Notes: generated from the letters alone by a model not told the origin. Positions 25,526 through 34,951 are shown, numbered from the stretch's first letter. The stretch: 64,000 nucleotides of DNA from Pseudidiomarina aquimaris (GCF_003987395.1 NZ_PIPT01000008.1:62001-126000), one strand, 5' to 3'. Made by a program: numbers and translations.

Positions 25526-25750
25526 TTAACTATTCTCTTTTATTAACTTTTCAATGTCTGCAACCGTTTCGCACTCTGCTAACTTCACACCGTCTAGCGC
25601 AACATCATACAAATTATCCACTAGCGCTATTGTCGAAACCACCGCCATGGAATCCCACTCTTGCTCGCCATTAGCTAGATCAAAAGAAGCATCTACACTA
25701 TCTTCTGGCACTTCCAGGATTTCTGCAATTCCACTATATAAGTCTTTCAT
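25526..25750 (-). CDS. Dedicated acyl carrier protein
   Basis: 74 residues, acidic, four-helix ACP pattern. The phosphopantetheine attachment site is Ser34 in EWDSMAVV (the DSL motif of housekeeping ACP is DSM here). AAGGAGA lies at ideal distance from ATG 25750. It lies between two KAS III genes with short gaps, so it most likely carries the growing short acyl chain for the capsule decoration and not general fatty-acid synthesis. A phosphopantetheinyl transferase from elsewhere must activate it. Confidence 0.92.
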   Translation of the reverse strand: MKDLYSGIAEILEVPEDSVDASFDLANGEQEWDSMAVVSTIALVDNLYDVALDGVKLAECETVADIEKLIKENS

Positions 25751-25762
25751 TTAAATCTCCTT

Positions 25763-26785
25763 TTAGATTGTTACTGTGCAACCTGCCCATGATAAACCTA
25801 CACCAAAGCCGAGAAAAACAACTTCATCTCCGGGCTCCAACATCTTACCATCGAACATTCGCTCTAAAGCCATAGGGATGGTGGAAGAAACAGTGTTACC
25901 TCCGTCCTCCATCAAAATTGGAACTTTTTCTTTGGGAACTTTCAATTTTTTGCTCAAAGCTTCAAGCATGAATTTATTGGCTTGATGTAAAACAAAAAAT
26001 TTATAATCTTCTTTGTCTCGACCACTCTTCTTTAAGATTTGATCAAGAGCCTTCGGAACCTCTCTGAGCGTGAAATTTAGAACGTTCGCCCCATTCATAA
26101 ACAAGTTACATTGTGTGCGAATATTACCGGAAGAATCCGTAACTTCCTCGTAATCTTTTTCGGTGCGAATTGGTTGCCTCATGCCACCAACAGGTACTAT
26201 TAGATCTTTTGCTCCGCTACCATCAGTACCGAAAACGAAATTAGATATCCGTGGACAATCACTATTACACGCCGAAATTAACGTTGCTGCTGCACCGTCA
26301 CCAAAAAGAGTTCGCACACTTTTGTCCATCGGATGTATAAACTTGGTATAAGTATCCGCTGTCAAAAGCAACACATTATTAACTTGCCCTGATTCAATAA
26401 GACCTTTGGCCAAAGACAGACCGTAAACAAAACCGGAACACCCCAAATTAATGTCTACAGCACCAGCAGAACGATTAATGTTCAATCTATCTTGAATAAT
26501 ACAAGCCGAAGTAGGTAAAAAGTAATCAGGCGCTTGTGTGCAGAAGATAACGTAGTCAATGGATTCATGCGATACTTGATGTTCTGAAAAAAGTCGTTCA
26601 GCAGCATGACAAGCTAAATCCAATGCTGTCTCGTTTTCATCTGCAATGTATCGATTCTCGATTCCGGTCTTACTGTAGATTTTATCTGCAGTCCAATCGC
26701 TAAATACTTCTGATAAATGTTCATTCGTTAAAACAGTTTGCGGAAAATAAGACGCTATTTTTTCAATTTTTGCTACACGATTCAT
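25763..26785 (-). CDS. 3-oxoacyl-ACP synthase III (KAS III-like), copy B
   Basis: 340 residues with the full Cys116 (NLGCSGFVYG), His267 (HQANKFML), Asn297 (GGNTVSSTIP) triad, and FGDGAAATLI in the core. It shares the unusual HQANKFML motif with copy A, pointing to an ancient tandem duplication flanking the ACP gene. Likely role: condensation of acetyl-CoA (or another starter) with malonyl-ACP to give an acetoacetyl-type intermediate. It starts 10 bp upstream of nothing else but the PglC-like gene end, so it belongs to the same transcript. Substrate is inferred from neighbours. Confidence 0.9.
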   Translation of the reverse strand: MNRVAKIEKIASYFPQTVLTNEHLSEVFSDWTADKIYSKTGIENRYIADENETALDLACHAAERLFSEHQVSHESIDYVIFCTQAPDYFLPTSACIIQDRLNINRSAGAVDINLGCSGFVYGLSLAKGLIESGQVNNVLLLTADTYTKFIHPMDKSVRTLFGDGAAATLISACNSDCPRISNFVFGTDGSGAKDLIVPVGGMRQPIRTEKDYEEVTDSSGNIRTQCNLFMNGANVLNFTLREVPKALDQILKKSGRDKEDYKFFVLHQANKFMLEALSKKLKVPKEKVPILMEDGGNTVSSTIPMALERMFDGKMLEPGDEVVFLGFGVGLSWAGCTVTI

Positions 26786-26794
26786 GTTAAATAC

Positions 26795-27400
26795 TTAATT
26801 CTTTTTCTCTGGGTGAGTACCCTCGAAGCGATGCATGGTAACACTTCCCTCAGCCGTTATCCCTTCGCGTTTAAAAACTTTTTTCACAGTCATAAATATA
26901 ATTTTAATGTCTAACCATAGTGATTGATTATCAACATACCAGACATCTAGCTTGAACTTTTCTTCCCAACTAATGGCATTGCGACCATTCACTTGTGCCC
27001 AACCTGTAACGCCCGGGCGAACTTCGTGTCGACGTGCTTGTTCGGGGGTGTACAAATCGAGATATTCCATTAACAGTGGGCGAGGACCGACCAGACTCAT
27101 GTCACCTTTTAGTACATTCCATAGTTCGGGGAGTTCATCCAGGCTTGTTGCTCTTAAAAATGCGCCGAATTTAGTGATGCGCTCTGAATCTGGTAAGGAA
27201 TTGCCGTTGCTATCAAAGGCATCGCGCATGGTGCGGAACTTGAACATTCGGAATGGCTTTCCATGAACACCTGGGCGAAGTTGATAAAAGAAAATGGGTG
27301 CGCCAAGATTGATGCTGATCAGTAGGCTCAATACTAGAATTAACGGAAGCAACGCTAGCAATCCAATCAGCGCAGCACAAAAATCTAAGAAGCGTTTCAT
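26795..27400 (-). CDS. pglC: PglC-type polyprenyl-phosphate glycosyl-1-phosphate transferase
   Basis: 201 residues: the small monotopic PglC/WcaJ-C form. One N-terminal hydrophobic re-entrant helix (FLDFCAALIGLLALLPLILVL), then the family core FKFRTMRDAFD, LRATSLDELPELWNVLKGDMSLVGPRPL and RHEVRPGVTGWAQVNGRN. The Asp-Glu pair in TSLDELPEL is catalytic. It transfers a phospho-(acyl)amino-deoxysugar from UDP to undecaprenyl phosphate, starting the repeat unit at the inner face of the membrane. Its start overlaps the glycosyltransferase gene by 4 bp. Confidence 0.9.
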   Translation of the reverse strand: MKRFLDFCAALIGLLALLPLILVLSLLISINLGAPIFFYQLRPGVHGKPFRMFKFRTMRDAFDSNGNSLPDSERITKFGAFLRATSLDELPELWNVLKGDMSLVGPRPLLMEYLDLYTPEQARRHEVRPGVTGWAQVNGRNAISWEEKFKLDVWYVDNQSLWLDIKIIFMTVKKVFKREGITAEGSVTMHRFEGTHPEKKN

Positions 27401-28530
27401 CCTTTAATAATTCCCATTGCCTTAAGCATCTCGTCATTCACTCTATGAACATCGTATTTTTCACAAGCAATTTCGCGAGAGCGCTGCCCCATTGAATCGA
27501 TTAACTCGGGTTGCTGAATAAAACGCTCCATTGCGGTAATTAGTTGTTCAACAGATTGTACATCGACCAAAAAGCCATTATCGCCATCGACAACTGTCTC
27601 ACGACATCCTGGAGCATCTGTTGTTATGATCGCACGACCCATTGACATCGCCTCTAATACGGAGCGTGGCGTTCCCTCTCGGTAACTTGGAAGTACATAG
27701 ACGTGACTATCCGAGATAAACGGACGTACGTCGCTTACCGCACCGCGCCATTGAACAATACCCTGTTGTAACCAAGATTTTACTTCCCCTTCTGAAATAC
27801 CGTTTGGGTTGGTATCAAGCCCCCCCACCAAATGAAATTGGGTTTCAGGATATCTATTTGAAATTTCTCGTGCAGCGGCGACATACTCACGAATACCTTT
27901 ATCTCCTAAAAGGCGAGCGATAAGGAGGTAATTGATTGTCGCCTTTGACGGGAGCGGGGCCTTCGCAAAGTTACCGGTATCTACGCCCGAACCATTCACG
28001 ACTTTTGTCCGAATATCTCTAGGCAAAAGGCCGTTCGTAGTGAATTCTTCCAAATCATCAGGGTTCTGAAAAAAGACCAGCGAAGCCTTCCTCAATGAAT
28101 ACTTATAGAGTGACTTTGCGATTTTTTGTATAACTCCTCGTAATCCTCTGGCCTTTCCGGTAAACGCGTACCCAAGCCCAGTAATCAAAGCTACGCGACT
28201 ACTTACTCCAGCATAGTAAGACGCAACAACACCCCATATTACGGGCTTAGCTGTGTACCCGAAAAATATATCTATTTTATGTAGCTTAACTAGACGATAA
28301 AGCTGATAGCAAGTTCTTATGTCGCATAATGGATTAAGGCCATTGCGCTGCATAGCAATATTGTGACAGACGACTCCCTTTTTTTCTAGTGTTTGCCTAA
28401 CGCTCGCCCCCGGCGATAGACTTGGCGCAGCGACATGGACTTCTATGCCGACATCGATAAAGCTTTGGATAAGCTCGCCTCTGAAGTTTGTAAGAGATTC
28501 AGCCAAAGATGCTACTAAAACGATCCTCAT
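27397..28530 (-). CDS. GT4-family glycosyltransferase (PglA-like)
   Basis: 377 residues, GT-B fold. N-terminal acceptor half begins with MRIVLVASLAESLTNFRG. The C-terminal donor half shows INYLLIARLLGDKGI, FHLVGG and the E-x7-E signature in SYREGTPRSVLEAMSMGRAIITTD. The resemblance is to PglA/WbpX-like enzymes that add GalNAc or a related sugar to the lipid-linked first sugar. It is the only clear glycosyltransferase besides PglC in the minus-strand capsule operon, suggesting a very short repeat unit. Overlaps both neighbours by 4 bp. Confidence 0.88.
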   Translation of the reverse strand: MRIVLVASLAESLTNFRGELIQSFIDVGIEVHVAAPSLSPGASVRQTLEKKGVVCHNIAMQRNGLNPLCDIRTCYQLYRLVKLHKIDIFFGYTAKPVIWGVVASYYAGVSSRVALITGLGYAFTGKARGLRGVIQKIAKSLYKYSLRKASLVFFQNPDDLEEFTTNGLLPRDIRTKVVNGSGVDTGNFAKAPLPSKATINYLLIARLLGDKGIREYVAAAREISNRYPETQFHLVGGLDTNPNGISEGEVKSWLQQGIVQWRGAVSDVRPFISDSHVYVLPSYREGTPRSVLEAMSMGRAIITTDAPGCRETVVDGDNGFLVDVQSVEQLITAMERFIQQPELIDSMGQRSREIACEKYDVHRVNDEMLKAMGIIKG

Positions 28531-29894
28531 TCTGACAGCGCCTTTAATTGTTCCTCGGAAAGGTCGTTTTTGACTATTCTGTATTTACCACTCTTCTCCC
28601 GAGGAATATCATTAACGTATTTCAGTTCCACCTGCATTCTAGAACCCAATCTACTTTGTAGATTATCGAGAAAGATAATTTCATCCTCCATAGAGTATAA
28701 ATTGTTAGTTACAAGCAAAATTCTCACAGCATCTGGAGATTCCTGATGAACTTGGAATTGAACGATCCCCGACGTACCCTTTGTACAATTGCTGATATTG
28801 CCTAAATTTACCTTTCCATGCTCCGGTGACCAAATAAAATCTGAACTACGACCGACTATTTGCTTGACTAACGGGTGGTGAGAGCCACAATCACAATTCT
28901 GATTGGATGTATCAAGTACTAAACTGTCACCTATACGATATCGTATGAGTGGAGTGCCTCTCGTAGTAAATGAGGTAACTAATAACTCGCCCTCCGACGC
29001 CGACTTGCCATTAATGTCTACCACTTCAAAAACACCTGACAAGAGGTGTATGTGAAGATTTCCATATTCGCATTCCAAAATGAACGGCGCCCCCTCGGAT
29101 GAGGCGTATTGGTCCACAAGCCTGCAACCGAGAATATCTCCGATGACGTCTCTATGTTCTTTTAAGACAACTTCTGCCGTAGGGAAAAACACCTTAACTT
29201 TATTCCTAAGTCTGAGTCCTCTCTGCTTAGCCATAAGGCAAATATCGTAAACACTCGAAGGAAAACCGACTAAAAATTCTGCCTCAAAATTTTCGAGAGC
29301 CCTCCAGTAAACATCGAAATTTTTCTGATTAATGTGAAAGGTAGAGAAAAATCTAATTTTGTTAAGCCAATCATCGCGATAGCAATAGCCTTTCGATATG
29401 TCCCTCTGTCTCACAATATCCTTACCGCTAAACCACGCAACTCGTTTTCCTAACTTGTAGCCATGTTGTTCTCTAAAATGGTCTAGAAGTGCATGTCGCT
29501 CCTGCACATCCTCACTAGTATACACAACTTTCATCGACGCCCCGGTCGTTCCCCCTGTAAGACTTACAACACCATCCGATTCAGAAATAGTGCAAATACC
29601 TTCGAGGTTTTCTATTAGGTGAGATTTTTCGAGAACATCGAAATCGGATAATTCAAGATTCCTTTTTGAACTATAATAAGTTGAATTTGTTGTCGCCCAA
29701 CATAGGAAGCTTTTAAGTCTCCTCTGTTGCTCAGAAATGAGCGTTTGCAAACTTGCATTCTCGTAGTCCGCAAAGTATTTTCTATAACGGCGGTATAAAC
29801 CTGTGTGCCTGCGATGATATAACCTTGAATTATAAATGCTGATCAAGAAATTCTGAATAAATATTGGTGCATACTTTAGAATATATTTCTTCAC
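28527..29894 (-). CDS. CapK/PaaK-like adenylate-forming enzyme
   Basis: 455 residues of the phenylacetate-CoA ligase-like CapK branch. AMP-binding motif SLTGGTTGASMKV, second motif QYASSEGAP, TRGTPLIRYRIGDSL, and a C-terminal PREKSGKYRIV containing the likely catalytic lysine. A CDCGSHHP element resembles the zinc-binding loop of this branch. Such genes recur in capsule/O-antigen clusters, where they are thought to activate a carboxylate for attachment to sugar (ester or amide). Here the partner could be an amino or hydroxy acid, or a hexuronic acid being amidated. Overlaps the glycosyltransferase gene by 4 bp. Confidence 0.8.
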   Translation of the reverse strand: MKKYILKYAPIFIQNFLISIYNSRLYHRRHTGLYRRYRKYFADYENASLQTLISEQQRRLKSFLCWATTNSTYYSSKRNLELSDFDVLEKSHLIENLEGICTISESDGVVSLTGGTTGASMKVVYTSEDVQERHALLDHFREQHGYKLGKRVAWFSGKDIVRQRDISKGYCYRDDWLNKIRFFSTFHINQKNFDVYWRALENFEAEFLVGFPSSVYDICLMAKQRGLRLRNKVKVFFPTAEVVLKEHRDVIGDILGCRLVDQYASSEGAPFILECEYGNLHIHLLSGVFEVVDINGKSASEGELLVTSFTTRGTPLIRYRIGDSLVLDTSNQNCDCGSHHPLVKQIVGRSSDFIWSPEHGKVNLGNISNCTKGTSGIVQFQVHQESPDAVRILLVTNNLYSMEDEIIFLDNLQSRLGSRMQVELKYVNDIPREKSGKYRIVKNDLSEEQLKALSE

Positions 29895-29986
29895 GTTTTA
29901 TACCTATTCAAAACGATTAAACTTTAAGAACCAAATCTAGAAAAACAATTAAAACTTATAAAAGTGGAAAGGGAAACAGTTTTCGT

Positions 29987-31207
29987 TCATCCAATGTTTT
30001 TCATTTCACGAGAAATTCGCAAACGATTAATAGCTAGAGCAATTAGTGCAATCAGAAACCAAAACTCACGTTTCCTAAGATGATAGGTGTAACCCCAAGC
30101 TACAAACATAGCCAATATAAAAGGAGTTAAAATAAACAAAAAAGCAGCCCATTTATTCGTCTTACGCCATTTTCTTCCAGAAAAAGCTCCGCCTAATATG
30201 TGCGCTACAAAAAATAAATAGGTTAGAACTCCAAAGATTCCACCGTAAGCTAAAATCCCAAAATAGGTAGAATGAATTTCATGAAATTGATAAACGCCGC
30301 TCACATTACCAAGGCCTACACCGAAAAGCGGGCTATCCGTAAAAGCATTTAGAGACGATTTAATATTCTCAGCAATAAATCCATCACCAAAGCCATCCAC
30401 AACATCAGAAGAAAACTTATACGAAAATCGAGAGGAGGCTTGTTCCACATTATCTAGCGCAAAAAAGAAAGCGGTTGTTATGAAGATCGAAAAAAGCCCA
30501 ATGGCTAGAAGAGAAACAATTCCGAGTTTTTTGTCCTGACGTGAATTAGAGAAAATCAAGAAACACACATAAAATATACAACCCAATATAAAGGACAAAA
30601 TAGACGCTCTTTTAAAGGTCAGAATCAAAGCAATCATTATCATTAATATAATAACCGCGTTTATCAGATTCCTTGGTATTAATCTAGTGACGTAAAGACT
30701 CAAAATAATAAAGAGGTGAACAACAAAAAAGGAGCCAGCCTGTCCAGTGTTTCTGAATGGACCTTGAATCCCTCCCAGATTTCGACTACTAATTAGGCCA
30801 GGCAGAAAAAAGAAGTCAATTAAACATAATAGCGTCAACACCCCGATTGAATAGGTATAGCCTAGAAGAAGCTTAGCCAGCTGACTATCTGAAAGCGTAT
30901 TAATCACGTTATATATTGAAATTGAACCCACGAAACCGAATATCATTATCGCTAATTCAAAAAGTGCTGAGATCTTGTTTTGAGCGACCATAACACTTAT
31001 TGATAAAGAAATGATTAATGGCACAAAAGATACAAAAATTCTGGGCAGGCTTATGATTCTTTTTTTAATTGAAGTCAACATCGTAACGATAACTATAAGA
31101 AGCAGAACAATGTCGGCTGGGACAATTCTAGCACCTAAAGTGATTTCTAGAAAGGCACTTAGAAAAACATACGATATAAATAATGAAATCGTCAAGCTAA
31201 AATTCAA
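29987..31207 (-). CDS. wzy: O-antigen/capsule polymerase-like membrane protein (Wzy)
   Basis: 406 residues with about 11-12 membrane segments and one larger periplasmic loop (about residues 255-310: SSRFSYKFSSDVVDGFGDGF … NAFTDSPLFGVGLGN … HEIHSTYFGILAYGG). The F-x-G-G-x-G-N / H-S-x-y pattern is typical of the Wzy_C/O-antigen ligase superfamily. It should join lipid-linked repeat units in the periplasm. The codons are AT-rich compared with flanking export genes, as commonly seen for unit-specific wzx/wzy genes. Confidence 0.8.
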   Translation of the reverse strand: MNFSLTISLFISYVFLSAFLEITLGARIVPADIVLLLIVIVTMLTSIKKRIISLPRIFVSFVPLIISLSISVMVAQNKISALFELAIMIFGFVGSISIYNVINTLSDSQLAKLLLGYTYSIGVLTLLCLIDFFFLPGLISSRNLGGIQGPFRNTGQAGSFFVVHLFIILSLYVTRLIPRNLINAVIILMIMIALILTFKRASILSFILGCIFYVCFLIFSNSRQDKKLGIVSLLAIGLFSIFITTAFFFALDNVEQASSRFSYKFSSDVVDGFGDGFIAENIKSSLNAFTDSPLFGVGLGNVSGVYQFHEIHSTYFGILAYGGIFGVLTYLFFVAHILGGAFSGRKWRKTNKWAAFLFILTPFILAMFVAWGYTYHLRKREFWFLIALIALAINRLRISREMKNIG

Positions 31208-31322
31208 TTCAAGGCCTCTTTTCTAACTATTCTTCGACAATGTAGTCATAGGATAAAAGGCATAAACCCGCTTCAACACAAAACTTATAAGCGCAGTTCA
31301 TAATTAAAAAACATAAAATCAT

Positions 31323-32474
31323 CTAATATTTTGCCTGCATATTCAATGATGAGTAAACAGAACTCGCCGAAATGACAAGACGTAACAAAAAGCACAAAAA
31401 TATGACTAAAGCATAGCCAAATCCATTCCATAAATCAGCAATGCAATTCGATAAAAGTAGAGATGCTACAGCTGTCACCAATGTAGAAATTACAATCAAA
31501 CCCTCTATATTTCGAATGCTTGAAAACGCTTCTATAAAATTCACGAGAAAGATAAGAGGCATACAAATCAAAAGGCTAAGAATTAATAGCATTTCATGTT
31601 TTGAAAAAACGAATACATTTAGGAGCGCTAATGAATAAATCATCAAGAATAAAAAAATTATTAATAAGCAAGATAATACAGATATGATTTTAACTTTCCC
31701 TTTAAGCTTTCTAAGTATCGATCCATCCGTATGGTCGAATCTAGGAAGTAACACAGGCAGCATAGCTGATATGATTACTTGCCCTATCAAGTAAAAATAC
31801 GAAATGAAACTCACCAATGATAAAATACCATCTTCGATATTCTCTGACGATCCGATAACAATCCGTGGATATGCAACTACTATACTTGATATACTTGCGA
31901 CGAAGCCGAGGTAAATTGCCGATACCAATCGTATTTTTATTATTCCGTCTTGAGTCGTATAAAAATATGTATATAGACCATATAACACTAGCCAAGGCGC
32001 TGTCGAAATCATGAAATAAATGATTCCACTATTGAAAAAAGCGAGGAAAGCCACAAACATTAATAGCCTAATAATAGATATAATACAAAGACCTATTACA
32101 TTCTTATCAATCTGCAACTCGAGACTCACTGCATCGATACAATAGTCATTGATCTTCCAAAATAGAATCATATAAAATACTTGACTTTTCTCTTCTGAAA
32201 GAAAAAATGCTAAGACCGTAAAGCAAAACAAACTAATGAATCGTACTAGATGAGCATTGCTCTTGGTCAACCTTTCAGATAAACGTAGTTGTCGAACTCC
32301 TAAAAGAAAAAACGTATACACAGGCAACAAGTAGGACAAAATGTAAAAAAATTCGTCAAGTAATTCAATGCTATAGTTTAGATAGATGAAGGCGATTAAG
32401 AGCCCCTGCGCGGAGATCAGTGTCAGCTGGTAAATTACATTCGCATAAAATAAATGGTTTGCATTAGGGCGCAT
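31323..32474 (-). CDS. wzx: Polysaccharide-unit flippase-like membrane protein (Wzx)
   Basis: The start is ATG 32474, one base after the epimerase stop; a longer frame to 32546 would lie inside that gene. 383 residues, about ten to eleven membrane helices, very hydrophobic and AT-rich. There is no strong sequence motif. The MATE/MVF-like repeat pattern and its place between epimerase and polymerase genes support a flippase that moves the lipid-linked unit to the periplasm. It is rather short for Wzx (usually 400-480), so the assignment is by position and topology. Confidence 0.65.
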   Translation of the reverse strand: MRPNANHLFYANVIYQLTLISAQGLLIAFIYLNYSIELLDEFFYILSYLLPVYTFFLLGVRQLRLSERLTKSNAHLVRFISLFCFTVLAFFLSEEKSQVFYMILFWKINDYCIDAVSLELQIDKNVIGLCIISIIRLLMFVAFLAFFNSGIIYFMISTAPWLVLYGLYTYFYTTQDGIIKIRLVSAIYLGFVASISSIVVAYPRIVIGSSENIEDGILSLVSFISYFYLIGQVIISAMLPVLLPRFDHTDGSILRKLKGKVKIISVLSCLLIIFLFLMIYSLALLNVFVFSKHEMLLILSLLICMPLIFLVNFIEAFSSIRNIEGLIVISTLVTAVASLLLSNCIADLWNGFGYALVIFLCFLLRLVISASSVYSSLNMQAKY

Positions 32475-32475
32475 G

Positions 32476-33513
32476 TTAATTACAGCTTTGTACATACCAA
32501 TTGATTGTCTGCTCAAGTCCCTCATAAACATTCTCAGAGGGTGCAAACATTAGTTTATTTTTTGCTTTTGATGTATCAGCCTGTGAATGACGAACGTCAC
32601 CAGAACGAAACTCTCGGTAATCTGGTCCATTATTATACTGAACACCATGGTGCATGAGAGCATCTTTAATCCCAAAAAACAATTCATTCAGCGTCGTACG
32701 GTCACCCAACGCCATGTTATAAACTTCATCTTTGGCCGCGTCATCTGCTGTCGCAGCAAGAAGGTTCAATTGCACAGCATTCGCCACAAAAGAAAAGTCA
32801 CGGCTAGTCTCGCCATCACCATTAATAAACACTGGTTCGCCTTTGATCATGGCCGCAGTCCATTTAGGAATAACCGCTGCGTATGCACCATCAGGGTTCT
32901 GACGCGGACCAAACACATTGAAGTAACGTAAACCAATGGTTTTAAAGCCGTAGACTCTCGCAAATACGCTAGCATAGAGCTCATTCACGTATTTGGTCAC
33001 AGCATAAGGTGACAACGGATTACCAATGTTCTCTTCGACTTTTGGCAGTGCTGGGTGGTCGCCATATGTCGAGCTGCTTGCAGCGTAGGTGAAGCTATCC
33101 ACACCAGCATCTTTAGCTGCCACTAGCATATTCAAAAAGCCGTCGATATTGCTTTTATTGGTACTAATGGGGTCATCGATGGAGCGAGGCACTGAACCTA
33201 GCGCAGCTTGGTGTAAGACATAGTTAACATCACCGGCTGTCGCATGTTTCATAACAGACTTGCAGGTATCTAGATCGCAGATATCACCTTGAACGAACTG
33301 GAAGCGCTGCCATTGCGCTTCGGTCACGCTATCTTGAACTTCATCTAGATTATGCTGAAAGCCAGTGGAGAAGTTATCTAAACCCACAACATGTTGGTCC
33401 AGCTTTAACAGCGTTTCGAGCAAATTTGAGCCAATAAAGCCTGCAACGCCGGTGACAAGCCATACTTTGGGCGATGACTTTAATTGAGTCTTTATTTCTT
33501 CGTATCTAGTCAT
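32476..33513 (-). CDS. UDP-N-acetylglucosamine 4-epimerase (TviC/WbpP-like)
   Basis: 345 residues, extended SDR. N-terminal NAD site [31 protein letters not shown] with the catalytic Ser, and Tyr in [16 protein letters not shown]. The N-terminal extension ([22 protein letters not shown]) is characteristic of the WbpP/TviC/WbgU group that interconverts UDP-GlcNAc and UDP-GalNAc (and their uronates). It is paired with the dehydrogenase at 33574, exactly as in Vi-antigen and P. aeruginosa O6 loci, so the product is likely UDP-GalNAcA. Confidence 0.9.
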   Translation of the reverse strand: MTRYEEIKTQLKSSPKVWLVTGVAGFIGSNLLETLLKLDQHVVGLDNFSTGFQHNLDEVQDSVTEAQWQRFQFVQGDICDLDTCKSVMKHATAGDVNYVLHQAALGSVPRSIDDPISTNKSNIDGFLNMLVAAKDAGVDSFTYAASSSTYGDHPALPKVEENIGNPLSPYAVTKYVNELYASVFARVYGFKTIGLRYFNVFGPRQNPDGAYAAVIPKWTAAMIKGEPVFINGDGETSRDFSFVANAVQLNLLAATADDAAKDEVYNMALGDRTTLNELFFGIKDALMHHGVQYNNGPDYREFRSGDVRHSQADTSKAKNKLMFAPSENVYEGLEQTINWYVQSCN

Positions 33514-33573
33514 ATGAATCTTTTATGGTTTCATTTGATTGCTTTATGAGATAAAGGGTGTCATTTGACACCT

Positions 33574-34848
33574 TTAGAGCCGGATATCAGCAATGCCTGC
33601 ATCAACAATGTATTTTAGGTCATAAATGACATGTTCACTTTTCGCGAGGGCTTTCATGCCATCAATACCCATTTGCTTGAATTGGTTGTGCGCTACAGCC
33701 ACCACAACGCCGTCGTAGGAACCTTCTGTTAGTTCCGCCACAGGCGTTACACTGTATTCCTGTTGCGCCTCTTCGGCATCCACCCAAGGGTCGTACACAT
33801 CGACATCAACACCGTATTCCTTGAGCTCATCAATAATGTCGACGACTTTGGTGTTACGAATATCAGGACAGTTCTCTTTAAAGGTTAGGCCCATAATGAG
33901 TACTCGAGCACCTTTTACGGTAATACCTTTTTGTAGCAAGGCTTTCACAAACTCTGACGCGACATAGCGGCTCATGTTGTCGTTAATGCGGCGGCCCGCA
34001 AGAATCATTTCTGGGTGATAACCAATGGATTCGGCTTTATGGGTCAGGTAGTACGGGTCCACGCCAATGCAATGACCGCCGACAAGACCTGGGCGGAACG
34101 GTAAGAAGTTCCATTTGGTGCCTGCGGCTTTCAATACGGCTTCGGTATCGATGCCCATGCGGTTGAAGATCATCGCCAGCTCGTTAATCAGGGCAATGTT
34201 TACGTCACGCTGGGTGTTTTCAATGACTTTAGCGGCTTCGGCGACTTTAATGCTTTCGGCTTTGTGAGTACCCGCGGTAATGATGGACGCGTATAGGCTA
34301 TCTACGAAATCAGCCACTTCTGGGGTGGAGCCGGCGGTAACTTTTAAAATCGTGGTCACGCGGTGTTCTTTGTCGCCTGGGTTAATGCGCTCTGGGCTGT
34401 AACCTGCGAAGAAGTCTTGGTTGAAGGTTAGGCCTGAGACTTTTTCGAGTACTGGCACGCAATCTTCTTCGGTCGCACCTGGGTACACGGTGGACTCGTA
34501 AATAACGATATCGCCCTTTTTCAGGGTTTTGCCGATAGTTTCTGATGCTTTGATGAGCGGCGTCAGGTCTGGCTGCTTGAACTTGTTGATGGGCGTTGGC
34601 ACGGTCACGATGTAGATGTTGGCCGCTTGCAGATCTTGTGTGTCTGCGCTGTAGCTGAGTTTGTCGGCCTGTGCCAGTTCTTCGGGTTCGACTTCGAGGG
34701 TGTGGTCGTGGCCGCCCTGTAGTTCGGTGACGCGCTTTTGGTTGATGTCGAAACCAATGGTTGGATAGTGTTTGCCAAATTCGACGGCCAACGGCAGGCC
34801 AACGTAACCGAGTCCGATGACGGCGATTTTTGCGTTGTTTAGATCCAT
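33574..34848 (-). CDS. UDP-N-acetyl-hexosamine 6-dehydrogenase (TviB/WbpO-like)
   Basis: 424 residues, UDP-glucose/GDP-mannose dehydrogenase family. NAD site [33 protein letters not shown], and catalytic Cys in [20 protein letters not shown], which is the diagnostic sequence of the WbpO/TviB subfamily. It oxidises UDP-GlcNAc or UDP-GalNAc twice to the uronic acid. First gene of the unit-specific part of the operon, separated from wzc by a REP unit. The last ATG-proximal ribosome site is AGAGAAGTACC-like and modest. Confidence 0.92.
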   Translation of the reverse strand: MDLNNAKIAVIGLGYVGLPLAVEFGKHYPTIGFDINQKRVTELQGGHDHTLEVEPEELAQADKLSYSADTQDLQAANIYIVTVPTPINKFKQPDLTPLIKASETIGKTLKKGDIVIYESTVYPGATEEDCVPVLEKVSGLTFNQDFFAGYSPERINPGDKEHRVTTILKVTAGSTPEVADFVDSLYASIITAGTHKAESIKVAEAAKVIENTQRDVNIALINELAMIFNRMGIDTEAVLKAAGTKWNFLPFRPGLVGGHCIGVDPYYLTHKAESIGYHPEMILAGRRINDNMSRYVASEFVKALLQKGITVKGARVLIMGLTFKENCPDIRNTKVVDIIDELKEYGVDVDVYDPWVDAEEAQQEYSVTPVAELTEGSYDGVVVAVAHNQFKQMGIDGMKALAKSEHVIYDLKYIVDAGIADIRL

Positions 34849-34920
34849 GAAGGTACTTCTCTTGGAGAGTTAGTTTTTGGAATGAGGTTTTAATTACCAC
34901 CGTGGTGGTGGCGGATTGAA

Positions 34921-34944
34921 CCCGTAGTAGAACTACGGGCTACC
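34921..34944. repeat. Single REP palindrome downstream of wzc
   Basis: CCCGTAG / CTACGGG stem with loop TAGAA and a GTAG head on the minus strand, 8 bases past the wzc stop. A CCACC-GTGGTGG inverted repeat lies just left (34897-34911) and may be the remnant of a partner's linker. No second unit is present. Confidence 0.88.
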
Positions 34945-34951
34945 CAGTGCG

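Noticed and set aside
32475-32546. Longer N-terminus for the Wzx-like protein
   Set aside because: It lies inside the epimerase gene. ATG 32474 directly follows that gene's stop.
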